Part shown: in pieces, positions 52,533-61,188 of the stretch
How positions within the stretch are numbered: position 1 is the first letter of the stretch
How the letters are laid out: each line of letters opens with the position of its first letter
NCBI GenBank assembly: GCA_035555435.1
Contig: DATMGN010000029.1
Span: forward strand, 61,326 to 125,325
Direction of reading: 5' to 3'
Length of the DNA: 64,000 bases
Origin: 73-13 sp035555435
GTDB taxonomy: Bacteria > Actinomycetota > Actinomycetes > Actinomycetales > Microbacteriaceae
Program-made: the position numbers and the translations under genes
The notes under the pieces: model-generated
Databases searched by the model: none
Told to the model about the DNA's origin: nothing
What the model saw: only the letters and a program-made list of their open reading frames with translations

Positions 52533-53344
52533 CCGAGGATCGCCTTCATCTTGTCGGCGATGATGCGGATCGCGCGGGTCGGCATGAGCCGGCCGAGGCG
52601 ATCGAGTGCCTTCGCGTCGCCGCCGATGAGCAGCCGCGGCGTGCCCTTCTCCAGCGCCTCGACCGTGAGCCTCGCGGCCTCCGTCGGGGTCGTGAGCTTC
52701 ATCGCCTTCTGCGGCTTGGCCGACTTTTTCGGCGCGCCGGCGCCGGGCGCCGAGACCCCCGAGTTGCCGGTGATGTTCGTCGAGACGCCGCCGGGGAAGA
52801 CGACCGTGACGGCGACGTTCGTGCCCTGGAGCTCTGCGAAGAGCGTCTCCGTGAAGAGCTTGACCGCGGCCTTCGACGAGCCGTAGGCGCCCTGTCCGGG
52901 CACGGGTACGAGCCCGCCCATGGACGAGAAGTCGAGGATCGCCGCCTGGGGGCGTGTCAGCAGCTCGGACAGGAAGGACTTCACGACATAGACCGTGCCC
53001 CAGTAGTTGATGTCGATGACCTTCGCGATCTCCTCGATCGTCAGCTCGGAGAGCGGGGCGAAGCGGTGGATGATCCCGGCGATGTTGAGCACGCCGTCGA
53101 CGGCACCGTGCCGCTCGCGGACGAGCGTCGGGAGCGCCTCGACCGCGGCACGATCGGTGACGTTCACGACGTGCGTGCTGAGGCGGTCGCCGGCCTGCGC
53201 GAGCTCGGCGGTCTCGGCGAGACCCTGCTCGCTGAGGTCGAGCGCCGCGACTCGCGCGCCCTTCGCGAGCAGCTGAAGCACGACCTCACGGGCGATGCCG
53301 TTGCCGCCGCCCGTGACGACGAAGACCTTGTCCCTGATCTGCAT
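52529..53344 (-). CDS. Short-chain dehydrogenase/reductase (classical SDR)
   Basis: 271 aa. Cofactor motif TGGGNGI is at 11-17, LNIAGII replaces the NNAG motif, and the active site is S140/S141, Y154 and K158 (GAYGSSKAAVKL). The overall pattern fits SDRs acting on alcohols, fatty or cyclic substrates; the exact substrate is unknown. A TetR gene lies directly upstream in the same direction, and an operator-like palindrome sits between them. Confidence 0.9.
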   Translation of the reverse strand: MQIRDKVFVVTGGGNGIAREVVLQLLAKGARVAALDLSEQGLAETAELAQAGDRLSTHVVNVTDRAAVEALPTLVRERHGAVDGVLNIAGIIHRFAPLSELTIEEIAKVIDINYWGTVYVVKSFLSELLTRPQAAILDFSSMGGLVPVPGQGAYGSSKAAVKLFTETLFAELQGTNVAVTVVFPGGVSTNITGNSGVSAPGAGAPKKSAKPQKAMKLTTPTEAARLTVEALEKGTPRLLIGGDAKALDRLGRLMPTRAIRIIADKMKAILG

Positions 53345-53387
53345 GATGACCGCCCTGACTGTCGGATGCGATGGATGCTACACCTAA

Positions 53388-53402
53388 GTCAACGCTGTTG
53401 AC
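53388..53402. promoter_or_regulatory. Operator-like palindrome at the TetR/SDR junction
   Basis: GTCAACGCTGTTGAC has perfect 6-bp arms. It covers the TetR stop codon and provides TTGACT on the minus strand, upstream of the SDR gene. It would let the TetR protein control the SDR gene. Confidence 0.6.
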
Positions 53403-53976
53403 CATGGACTACTTCCCCGGCGCCTCCGGGCGTCAGGATCTCCTGCAGGGCGGCTCCGTAGCGTTCGACGATCTCCTCCCGGTTCGCACCCACCAGGCCC
53501 TCATCGCCGACGATCCAGAGCGAATAGAGCAGCCCGCCCGCGAGCGCCGCCGCGAGCCGCGCTCGCAGATCCGCGTCGCGACCCGTCAGGCGAGCGCGCA
53601 GCGGCAGCACGAAATCGACCTCGTGCATCTCCCGCAGCCGTGAACCGAGCCCCGCGCCATCGCTCGCCCGGATGAGCGCGAGGTAGACGCCGCGCACCTG
53701 ATCGTCCGAGGTCAGCAGGAAGCGCACGAAGTCGCGGCCGAGCGACTCCAGCGGACCGTCCGCGAGGGGCTGCGCGAGCGCGGGCGAATGCACCTCGATC
53801 GCGTCGAGGAACAGCTGCTCCTTGGAGCCGAAATGACGGATCACCAGCGCGCCGTCCGTCGCGGCCGCGGCGGCGATGTCGCGCACCGAGGCGCCCGCGT
53901 AGCCGCGCTCCTGGAAGAGCCGCGCCGCCGCCGCCAGGATCGCGGCCTTCGTCTGTGCCGCCGACCGTCTCGCCAC
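53389..53976 (-). CDS. TetR-family transcriptional regulator
   Basis: 195 aa. The N-terminal HTH (about 8-54) reads TKAAILAAAARLFQERGYAGASVRDIAAAAATDGALVIRHFGSKEQLF, the normal TetR pattern. The C-terminal ligand domain is typical of the PsrA/DUF1956-like size class without a recognisable ligand signature. GTG 53976 lies 6 nt after TAGCCT (minus strand 53983-53988). It likely controls the SDR gene 45 nt downstream. Confidence 0.92.
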   Translation of the reverse strand: MARRSAAQTKAAILAAAARLFQERGYAGASVRDIAAAAATDGALVIRHFGSKEQLFLDAIEVHSPALAQPLADGPLESLGRDFVRFLLTSDDQVRGVYLALIRASDGAGLGSRLREMHEVDFVLPLRARLTGRDADLRARLAAALAGGLLYSLWIVGDEGLVGANREEIVERYGAALQEILTPGGAGEVVHGQQR

Positions 53977-54094
53977 CCCGCCAGGCTACTTCCCGTGCTC
54001 AGGAGGAGGCCGGGCTCGGCGGATGATGCGCACGCGAACGCCGGCGCGCACCGGAAGACGGGAGGCATCCAGCAGGGCTTCGTACAATCGAGGG

Positions 54095-55099
54095 GTGACG
54101 ATCAGCAATGGCTCGGTCGCCGCGCCGCCGAGTCGAGGCCGAGTGCTCCTCGCCAGCCCGCGCGGCTACTGCGCGGGCGTCGACCGCGCCGTGATCGCCG
54201 TCGAGAAGGCGCTCGAGATGCACGGCGCGCCCGTCTACGTGCGCAAGCAGATCGTGCACAACATCCACGTCGTGCGCACACTCGAGAAGGCCGGCGCGAT
54301 CTTCGTCGACGAGGTCGAGGAGGTGCCCGAGGGCGCCCGCGTCGTGTTCTCCGCGCACGGCGTCTCGCCGGCCGTCCACGCCGGCGCTGCCGAGCGAAAC
54401 CTGCTGACCATCGATGCGACGTGCCCGCTCGTGACCAAGGTGCACCGTGAGGCGACGCGATTCGCGCGCGACGACTACCAGATCCTCCTCATCGGGCATG
54501 CCGGGCACGAAGAGGTCGAGGGCACGATGGGTCACGCGCCCGAGCGCACGATCCTCGTCAACGGCCCCGAGGAGGCGGATGTCGTCGAGGTCGAGGACCC
54601 CACCCGACTCGTCTGGCTCTCCCAGACGACGCTCTCCGTCGACGAGACGATGGAGACGGTCCGGCGGCTGCGCGCCCGGTTCCCCCACCTACAGGACCCC
54701 CCGAGCGACGACATCTGCTACGCGACGCAGAATCGACAGGTCGCGATCAAGAAGGTCGCCGCGGGTGCGGACCTCGTCATCGTGGTCGGCAGTGTCAACA
54801 GCTCCAACACCGTCCGGCTCGTCGACGTGGCGCTCGCGAGCGGTGCGAAGGCGGCGCACCGCGTCGACTACGCCGAGGAGATCGACCCGGCGTGGCTCGA
54901 CGGCGTCACCTCGGTGGGGGTGACGTCGGGGGCGAGCGTGCCCGAGGTCCTCGTCCGCGACGTGCTCGCCTGGCTCGCGGACGCCGGGTACGCCGATGTC
55001 GTGGAGATCGAGACGGCGCGCGAAGACCTCATGTTCTCCCTGCCCAAGGAACTGCGGGTCGAGGGCGATGCTCGCTCGCTCGGCGGCCGGCAGCGCTGA
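54095..55099 (+). CDS. ispH: 4-hydroxy-3-methylbut-2-enyl diphosphate reductase
   Basis: 334 aa, last enzyme of the MEP isoprenoid pathway. The three iron-sulfur cysteines are visible: C26 (SPRGYCAGVDRA), the one in DATCPLVTKVH and the one in DDICYATQNRQ. The substrate blocks FSAHGVSP and GSVNSSNTVRL are present. GTG 54095 lies 6 nt after TACAAT (54083-54088), a near-consensus -10. The neighbourhood with xseA/xseB is common in actinobacteria. Confidence 0.97.
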   Translation: MTISNGSVAAPPSRGRVLLASPRGYCAGVDRAVIAVEKALEMHGAPVYVRKQIVHNIHVVRTLEKAGAIFVDEVEEVPEGARVVFSAHGVSPAVHAGAAERNLLTIDATCPLVTKVHREATRFARDDYQILLIGHAGHEEVEGTMGHAPERTILVNGPEEADVVEVEDPTRLVWLSQTTLSVDETMETVRRLRARFPHLQDPPSDDICYATQNRQVAIKKVAAGADLVIVVGSVNSSNTVRLVDVALASGAKAAHRVDYAEEIDPAWLDGVTSVGVTSGASVPEVLVRDVLAWLADAGYADVVEIETAREDLMFSLPKELRVEGDARSLGGRQR

Positions 55100-55127
55100 G
55101 CCCGGCCAGAACCGTACGCTGATCGTC

Positions 55128-55685
55128 GTGCCGAGCGTCCTCGCCGTCTGCATCGTCGCGGACCTCCGCGCTGACGCAGGGCCGATCGGGGTGACCGCGG
55201 TCGACAAGCGTCCCGTCGACGGCCCCGTGCAGGTCGGCACCCAGGGTCTCTTTGGCGACGTGCAAGCGGATCGGGAGCGCCACGGCGGTCTCGCCCAAGC
55301 CGTGTACGCCTACGGCGAGGATGACGCGCAATGGTGGGCCGATCAGGTCGGGCACGACTTCCCGCCCGGCACCTTCGGCGAGAACCTGCGCGTCGAAGGC
55401 CTCGACGTCAACGCGGTGCGGATCGGCGAACGCTGGCGCATCGGCGACGAGGTGCTGCTCGAGGTGACCCGCCCTCGCAAACCCTGCCAGACGTTCGCCC
55501 GCTGGATCGAGGCGCAGCGCATCGCACCCGCCACCGGGTGGGTCAAGCGTTTCGCCGCGGCGAACCGCCTCGGGCCGTACTTCCGCGTGCTGCGCACGGG
55601 CGAGGTGCGAGCGGGCGACGTCATCACGGTCGAGCCGGCGCCCGATGGCGCGCTCCGACTGCTCGACTGGGTGCGCCCCGACTAG
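55128..55685 (+). CDS. MOSC-domain protein (YiiM-like)
   Basis: 185 aa. The MOSC core has VQADRERHGGLAQAVYAY, FGENLRVEGLD, VLLEVTRPRKPCQTFARW with the conserved cysteine, and RLGPYFRVLRTGEVRAGD. Such proteins use molybdenum cofactor to reduce N-hydroxylated or oxidised compounds, or act in sulfur transfer. GTG 55128 lies 7 nt after TACGCT (55115-55120). It stands 28 nt after ispH. Confidence 0.92.
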   Translation: MPSVLAVCIVADLRADAGPIGVTAVDKRPVDGPVQVGTQGLFGDVQADRERHGGLAQAVYAYGEDDAQWWADQVGHDFPPGTFGENLRVEGLDVNAVRIGERWRIGDEVLLEVTRPRKPCQTFARWIEAQRIAPATGWVKRFAAANRLGPYFRVLRTGEVRAGDVITVEPAPDGALRLLDWVRPD

Positions 55686-55687
55686 CG

Positions 55688-56074
55688 TCAGACCGCGGCG
55701 ATCGCGTCGATCTCGATGTGGAACGCGTCGGTCACGAGCGCCGAGATGCCGATGAGCGTCGAGGCCGGCACGTGCTCCGCCGCGATGAACCGGTCGCGGA
55801 CGGTGCGGTAGGTGGCCACACGCTCGGGAGTCAGTCCCACGATGTAGACGTTGACGCGGATGAGATCGGCGAAGGTCGCGCCGCCGCGCTCGAGCGCGGC
55901 CTGCAGGGCCTCGAAGACGAGCTCCGTCTCCTCCTCGAAGTCGGCGGCCGGTGTGCCATCGGGGCGCAGCGCGACGACGCCGGAGAGGAAGAGCTGCTCT
56001 CCCGCGGTGACGCGGACGCTGTCGGCGATGCCGGGGAAGACGGGGGCGGGGGTGCGGTGAAGACGCTCGGTCAT
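55688..56074 (-). CDS. RidA family protein
   Basis: 128 aa. The YjgF/RidA fold has LFLSGVVALRPDGTPA, ELVFEALQAALERGGATFADLIRVNVYIV and the end DAFHIEIDAIAAV. RidA proteins hydrolyse reactive enamine/imine intermediates. The conserved active-site Arg position is occupied in IRVNVYIVG. The ATG at 56074 has GGAGCAC close upstream. It follows fba by 12 nt on the same strand. Confidence 0.93.
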   Translation of the reverse strand: MTERLHRTPAPVFPGIADSVRVTAGEQLFLSGVVALRPDGTPAADFEEETELVFEALQAALERGGATFADLIRVNVYIVGLTPERVATYRTVRDRFIAAEHVPASTLIGISALVTDAFHIEIDAIAAV

Positions 56075-56086
56075 GATGTGCTCCGT

Positions 56087-57112
56087 TCAGCCGATGTGCT
56101 TGCCGGCCGAGCCGAGCTCCTGGGCGGCGACGACGACGCGCGCCGCCATGTCGCCTTCCGCGATCTTGCCCCACGCGCGCGGGTCGTAGCGCTTCTTGTC
56201 GCCGACCTCGCCGTCGACCTTGAGCACGCCGTCGTAGTTGCTCAGCATGTAGCCGGCGACCGAACGGGTGAAGGCGTACTGGGTATCGGTGTCGACGTTC
56301 ATCTTGATGACGCCGTTGGCGACCGCGGTCGCGATCTCCTCGGGGCTCGAGCCGGAGCCGCCGTGGAAGACGAGGTCGAGCGGCTTGGCGCCCGTGCCGT
56401 ACTTCGCGGCGATGCCGGCCTGGATCTCGCCGAGGAGCTCGGGGCGCAGCTTGACGTTGCCCGGCTTGTAGACGCCGTGCACGTTGCCGAAGGTGAGGGC
56501 CGCGATGTAGCGGCCCTGCTCGCCGAGACCGATCGCGTCGACGACCTGCTCGACGTCGGCGAGCGTCGTGTAGAGCTTGTCGTTGATCTCGGCGACGACG
56601 CCGTCCTCCTCGCCGCCGACGACGCCGATCTCGACCTCGAGGATCGCGCCGATGTTCTTCATCTTCGGCAGCAGCGCCTTGGCGATCTCGATGTTCTCGG
56701 CGAGCGGCACCGCGGAGCCGTCCCACATGTGCGACTGGAACAGCGGTCCGCGACCGGCCTTGACCTCCTCCTCGGAGTACGCGATGAGCGGCTCCACGAA
56801 GTTGCCGAGCGCGTCCTTGGGGCAGTGGTCGGTGTGCAGGGCGACCGTCACGGGATAGGACTTCGCGACCTCGGTCGCGTACTTCGCGAACGCGATCGCG
56901 CCGGTCGCGCGCTGCTTGACCGAGGGGCCGCTGAAGTAGTCGGCGCCGCCCGTGGAGACCTGGATGATGCCGTCGGAGCCCGCTTCCGCGAGTCCCTGCA
57001 GGACGGCGTTGATCGTCTGCGAGCTGCTCACGTTGATGGCGGGGAGGGCGTAGCCTCCGGCCTTCGCCTTCGCGATGATCTCCGCGTACTGATCGGGCGT
57101 GGCGACGGGCAT
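56087..57112 (-). CDS. fba: Fructose-bisphosphate aldolase class II
   Basis: 341 aa zinc-dependent aldolase of glycolysis and gluconeogenesis. The metal site begins HTDHCPKD (H93, D95, H96); VFHGGSGSSPEEI and VIKMNVDTDTQYAFT follow. ATG 57112 has GGAGGAAG upstream and a -10 TAGACT (57160-57165, minus strand), giving a leader of about 40 nt. The promoter is back-to-back with that of glpX. Confidence 0.97.
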   Translation of the reverse strand: MPVATPDQYAEIIAKAKAGGYALPAINVSSSQTINAVLQGLAEAGSDGIIQVSTGGADYFSGPSVKQRATGAIAFAKYATEVAKSYPVTVALHTDHCPKDALGNFVEPLIAYSEEEVKAGRGPLFQSHMWDGSAVPLAENIEIAKALLPKMKNIGAILEVEIGVVGGEEDGVVAEINDKLYTTLADVEQVVDAIGLGEQGRYIAALTFGNVHGVYKPGNVKLRPELLGEIQAGIAAKYGTGAKPLDLVFHGGSGSSPEEIATAVANGVIKMNVDTDTQYAFTRSVAGYMLSNYDGVLKVDGEVGDKKRYDPRAWGKIAEGDMAARVVVAAQELGSAGKHIG

Positions 57113-57159
57113 GGCTTCCTCCGGGGGAGAACGTGGGGGCTTCGTGCGAGTGCGTCTCG

Positions 57160-57173
57160 AGTCTAGCTAGGCT
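57160..57173. promoter_or_regulatory. Back-to-back -10 elements for fba and glpX
   Basis: AGTCTA (TAGACT on the minus strand, 57160-57165) and TAGGCT (57168-57173) are separated by 2 nt. The two divergent sugar-phosphate genes share one small promoter region. Confidence 0.65.
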
Positions 57174-57180
57174 CGTAATC

Positions 57181-58170
57181 GTGTCGACGACGAGCGCTCC
57201 CCACTTCGAAGCCCCCGACCGCAATCTCGCCCTCGAGCTCGTCCGGGCGACCGAGGCGGCGGCGATCCGCGCCGTGCCGTGGATCGGCAAGGGCGACAAG
57301 AACGCGGCGGACGGTGCCGCGGTCGACGCGATGCGCAAGTTCCTCGGCACGGTCGACTTCGAGGGGGTCGTCGTGATCGGCGAGGGCGAGAAGGACAACG
57401 CGCCGATGCTCTTCAACGGTGAGGTCGTCGGCACCGGCAAGGGGCCGAAGTGCGACATCGCGGTCGACCCCATCGACGGCACGTCGCTGACGGCGGCGGG
57501 CCGATCCCACGCGATCTCGATGCTCGCGGTTTCCGACCGCGGCACGATGCTCGATGCCTCGAGCGTCTTCTACATGGACAAGATCGTCACGGGTGCGGTC
57601 GGTGCCGGCGTCGTCTCGCTCGACCAGTCGACGGGTGACAACATTCGCGAGCTCGCCAAGGCGCTCCGCAAGACGCCGGGCGACATCGTGGTCGCGGTGC
57701 TCGACCGGCCGCGGCACCAGGAGCTCATCGAGGACATTCGCGCGGCGGGCGCGGCGACCCGACTCATCCTCGACGGCGACGTCGCGGGCGGGATCAACGC
57801 GGCGATTCCCGGCACCCGCATCGACCTCTCGCTCGGCATCGGCGGCTGCCCCGAGGGCGTCGCGACCGCGGCGGCCATCAAGGCGATCGGCGGCTTCATG
57901 CAGGGACGGATGGCGCCGCTCGACGACGCGGAGCGCGCGGGCGGCATTGAAGCCGGGCTCAAGATGGATTACATCTACAGCCAGGACGAGCTCGTCAGCG
58001 GCGACAATACGATCTTCGTCGTCACCGGGGTGACCGACGGCTCCCTCGTCAAGGGCGTCGAACGACGGGGCGACGTCGTGGAGACGGAGAGCCTCATCAT
58101 GCGCTCGAAGTCGGGCACGATCCGCCGCATCCAGGCGACGCACCTCGCCTCGAAGTGGCTTGAGGCCTAG
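57181..58170 (+). CDS. glpX: Fructose-1,6-bisphosphatase class II
   Basis: 329 aa gluconeogenic phosphatase. The metal sites GEGEKDNAPML and DPIDGTSLTAAG and the block GDVAGGINAAIPGT are intact; the C-terminal part is normal. GTG 57181 lies 7 nt after TAGGCT (57168-57173), so the longer frame from 57133 is rejected. Its end overlaps the convergent rmuC gene by 4 nt. Confidence 0.96.
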   Translation: MSTTSAPHFEAPDRNLALELVRATEAAAIRAVPWIGKGDKNAADGAAVDAMRKFLGTVDFEGVVVIGEGEKDNAPMLFNGEVVGTGKGPKCDIAVDPIDGTSLTAAGRSHAISMLAVSDRGTMLDASSVFYMDKIVTGAVGAGVVSLDQSTGDNIRELAKALRKTPGDIVVAVLDRPRHQELIEDIRAAGAATRLILDGDVAGGINAAIPGTRIDLSLGIGGCPEGVATAAAIKAIGGFMQGRMAPLDDAERAGGIEAGLKMDYIYSQDELVSGDNTIFVVTGVTDGSLVKGVERRGDVVETESLIMRSKSGTIRRIQATHLASKWLEA

Positions 58171-59540
58171 CTCGGCGCGTCCAGCTCGAAGTCCTCGATC
58201 AGCTCGACCTCGACCGCTTCCGCCAGTTCTGGCGCGGTGAGCTGCTTGGGTCGGGTCTCGATGAGCTTGGGCTCGGCGATCACCTTCGACTCGTCGAGGT
58301 CGTCGAGCTTGCGGGCGGTGACGAGCACCCGGCTCTCGAGCGAGCTCGCGAAGGTGTTGTAGTTCGTCACGGTCGCGTCGATGCTGCGCCGTAGCTTCTC
58401 GGCATGCTCCGCGAGGGTCGTCAACCGGGTGTAGAGCTCGCGGCTGAGGTCGAAGAGGCGCTTCGCATCCTCCGTCAACACGTCCTGGCGCCAGGTGAAG
58501 GCGACCGTCTTGAGGACCGCCCACAGGCTCACGGGTGAGGCGAGCACGACGCTCTTGGACAGCGCGTAGTCCATGAGGCCCGCGTCGCCCTCGTTGGCCG
58601 CCGAGAGCAGTGCTTCGTTGGGGATGAAGGCGATGACGAAGTCGGGACTGACCTCGAGCCCGTTCCAGTAGCCGCGTCCGGCCAGCGCGTCGACGTGACC
58701 GCGGACGCGCTTCGCGTGCGCGGCGATCAAACTGCGCCGTCGCGCCTCGTCGTCCCCCGTCGCGGACGGCGGGATCGCCGTCGCCTCGATGAAGTCGTTG
58801 TAGGGCACCTTCGCGTCGATCGCCATCTGCTTGCCGCCCGGCAGGTGGACGACCATGTCGGGGCGACGCGACGTGTCGTCGACGGAGATCGTCGCCTGCT
58901 CCGTGAAGTCGACGTGCTGGAGCAGCCCGGCCGACTCGACGAGGGTCCGCAGCTGGGTCTCGCCCCAAGCGCCGCGGACGGCGTTGTTGCGCAGCGCCGC
59001 CGCGAGGGCCTCCGCGGTCGCCCTGAGGCGCTCCTCGCCTTCGGTCGCCGCCTTGAGCTGCTGCGCGAGTTCGCCGTGCTGCTGGGCGCGCTGCTGCTCG
59101 AGCTCGGTCACCTTCGACTGCATCGTGCGCAGCGTCTCCTGCACCGGGGTGAGCGCCTGCAGGACCTTGGACTCGGCGGCCTCGCGCGCCTTCTGCGCCG
59201 CGGCATCGCGTTCTCCCCGGTCGATGAGGTCCTTGTACTGGGTCGCCGCCGCGAGCACCTGGCCCTCGAGGGCCTCGATCGATGCCTGCGCGGCCGCGAG
59301 CTCCGCCTGCACCCGTGCCGCGGTCTGCGCCGCGAGCGCACGCTCCTGGGCGAGCGCGGTCTCGTGCTGGGACGCGATCAAGGCGAGCGCATTGTCCCGC
59401 TCGGCCGCGGCGGACGCCGCTGCCGAGGCGATCTCGGCGCGTGCGCGACTCGCTGCGGCACGGGAGGCGAGCACCCACGCGACCGCCCCGCCCACGACGA
59501 GTCCGACGATCGCACCGATGACGACGAGCCAGGCTTCCAT
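58167..59540 (-). CDS. rmuC: DNA recombination protein RmuC
   Basis: 457 aa. An N-terminal membrane helix (about 3-25) precedes a long Ala/Glu/Gln-rich coiled coil (about 28-180). The RmuC domain follows: VRGAWGETQLRTLVESAGL, MVVHLPGGKQMAIDAKVPYNDF, PDFVIAFIPNEALLSAA and LLWAVLKT-like SLWAVLKTVAFTWRQ. It is a PD-(D/E)XK-related nuclease candidate that limits DNA inversions. ATG 59540 is chosen because the membrane helix starts at once. Confidence 0.93.
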   Translation of the reverse strand: MEAWLVVIGAIVGLVVGGAVAWVLASRAAASRARAEIASAAASAAAERDNALALIASQHETALAQERALAAQTAARVQAELAAAQASIEALEGQVLAAATQYKDLIDRGERDAAAQKAREAAESKVLQALTPVQETLRTMQSKVTELEQQRAQQHGELAQQLKAATEGEERLRATAEALAAALRNNAVRGAWGETQLRTLVESAGLLQHVDFTEQATISVDDTSRRPDMVVHLPGGKQMAIDAKVPYNDFIEATAIPPSATGDDEARRRSLIAAHAKRVRGHVDALAGRGYWNGLEVSPDFVIAFIPNEALLSAANEGDAGLMDYALSKSVVLASPVSLWAVLKTVAFTWRQDVLTEDAKRLFDLSRELYTRLTTLAEHAEKLRRSIDATVTNYNTFASSLESRVLVTARKLDDLDESKVIAEPKLIETRPKQLTAPELAEAVEVELIEDFELDAPS

Positions 59541-59595
59541 GCGGACAGCGTCGCACGGACCGCGGACATCGGCGGTCCGGGGAGGGCGTTTCGCG

Positions 59596-60186
59596 CTAGG
59601 CCGCGACGGGCGCGAGGTGCGAGAGCCGCGCACCGGCGAGGGTGCCCAGCTCGGGGAGCGTCGCGGCGCCGTGCCGCTTGGCCGCGTCGATGATGATCCA
59701 AGCGCACGCCTCGGCGTCGGCGAGCGCGTCGTGGTGCGGGAAGTCGTCGAAGCCGGCGGCCGAGGCGGCCATCGGCAGGCGGTAGGAGTCGAGCGTGTAC
59801 GTCTTACGCGCGACCTGCAGCGAGCAGAGGTAATCGAAGGTCGGGGTGCGCAGGCCCGAGGCCTCGCAAGCCGACTTGATGACGCCCATGTCGAAGCCCG
59901 CGTTGTGCGCGGTGAGCGCGTCGCCCTCGATGTACTCCAGGAGCCGGGGGAGCTGATCGGCCCATCGTGGCGCGTCGGCGCAGTCGGCGGCCCGCAGGCC
60001 GTGGATCCGCGTATTCCACTCCGTGAAGTGGTCGTGGCCCTCGGGCGGCAGGATGAGCCAGCCCTCGCGGTCGACGACCTTGCCCCCGCGGACCTTCGCG
60101 AGCCCGACCGAGCACGCGCTCGCCGCCGACGGGTTCGCGGTCTCGAAGTCGATCGCCGTGAAGTCGAGAGCGCTGAGGTCGGGCAC
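59596..60186 (-). CDS. DEDDh 3'-5' exonuclease (DnaQ-like)
   Basis: 196 aa. Exo I DFETANPS (D13, E15), Exo II AHNAGFDMGVI and Exo III HHDALADAEACA are present, so the four acidic residues and the histidine are kept. It resembles stand-alone exonucleases of the DNA polymerase III epsilon superfamily. GTG 60186 lies 6 nt after CAGGCT on the minus strand; the longer frame upstream runs into the ABC-gene antisense and is a shadow. Confidence 0.88.
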   Translation of the reverse strand: MPDLSALDFTAIDFETANPSAASACSVGLAKVRGGKVVDREGWLILPPEGHDHFTEWNTRIHGLRAADCADAPRWADQLPRLLEYIEGDALTAHNAGFDMGVIKSACEASGLRTPTFDYLCSLQVARKTYTLDSYRLPMAASAAGFDDFPHHDALADAEACAWIIIDAAKRHGAATLPELGTLAGARLSHLAPVAA

Positions 60187-60300
60187 GCGCCCAGCCTGAA
60201 CCCGACGTCCGACATCGGTCGGGCGGCACGCCGTCGGCAACCGGAAGAACGCGACGGCCGTGCCGCACGCACCGGGAAGTTCTTCTAGTATGAATAGAAC

Positions 60301-61188
60301 ATGACGAGTGTGATCGAGGTCCGAGAGGTCACGAAGCGATACCGCGACGTGCACGCCGTCGACGGCCTCAGCTTTGCGGTAGAGCCGGGGCGGGTCACCG
60401 GCTTCCTTGGACCCAACGGCGCCGGGAAGACGACGACGCTGCGCATCCTGCTCGGCCTCGTGGCCGCGAGTTCCGGCAGTGCGACGATCGGCGGGCGGCG
60501 CTACCGCGACCTCGCCCGCCCGCTGCGGGAGGTCGGCGCCTCCCTCGAGGCCACGAGCTTCCACCCGGGTCGCTCGGCCCGGGACCACCTGCGCATCCAG
60601 GCGATCGCGGGCGGCGTGCCGCGCGAGCGGGTCGCCGTCGTGCTCGACCAGGTCGGGCTCGCCGACGTCGCCGGACGCCGGGTCGGGGGGTACTCGCTCG
60701 GCATGCGCCAGCGCCTCGGCCTCGCCGCCGCGCTCCTCGGCGACCCCGGCGTGCTGCTGCTCGACGAGCCCATCAACGGGCTCGACCCCGAAGGCATCCG
60801 CTGGGTGCGCTCACTGCTGCGCGCGCTCGCCGCGGAGGGCCGCACCGTGCTCGTGTCCTCGCACGTCCTCTCCGAGGTCGAACAGGCCGTCGACGAGCTC
60901 GTCGTCATCGACCGCGGACGCAGCGTCTACCAGGGGCCGACCTCGGGGCTCGCCCCCGCGCACCCCCGCGTCATCGTCGATGCGACCGACCGCGTCGCGC
61001 TCGCCGCCGCCCTCGCGCCGCACGTCGTCGGCGCGGCCGATGACGGTGCCCTCCTCCTCGACGGCATCGATACCGCCCAAGCCGGGCGCCTGGCGTTCCT
61101 CGCCGGCATCCCGCTCACGCAGCTTGGCACCCAGGCGCAGGGCCTCGAGGGCGGGTTCCTCGAGCTCATCCGGGGAGCGCAGGCATGA
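60301..61188 (+). CDS. ABC transporter ATP-binding protein (ABC-2 type)
   Basis: 295 aa. Walker A GPNGAGKTT (37-45), signature YSLGMRQRLGLAAALLG and Walker B VLLLDEPINGLDP are clear. The C-terminal extension is that of drug/antibiotic ABC-2 ATPases. ATG 60301 is 9 nt after TAGTAT (60286-60291). Its stop overlaps the permease start (ATGA). Confidence 0.95.
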   Translation: MTSVIEVREVTKRYRDVHAVDGLSFAVEPGRVTGFLGPNGAGKTTTLRILLGLVAASSGSATIGGRRYRDLARPLREVGASLEATSFHPGRSARDHLRIQAIAGGVPRERVAVVLDQVGLADVAGRRVGGYSLGMRQRLGLAAALLGDPGVLLLDEPINGLDPEGIRWVRSLLRALAAEGRTVLVSSHVLSEVEQAVDELVVIDRGRSVYQGPTSGLAPAHPRVIVDATDRVALAAALAPHVVGAADDGALLLDGIDTAQAGRLAFLAGIPLTQLGTQAQGLEGGFLELIRGAQA

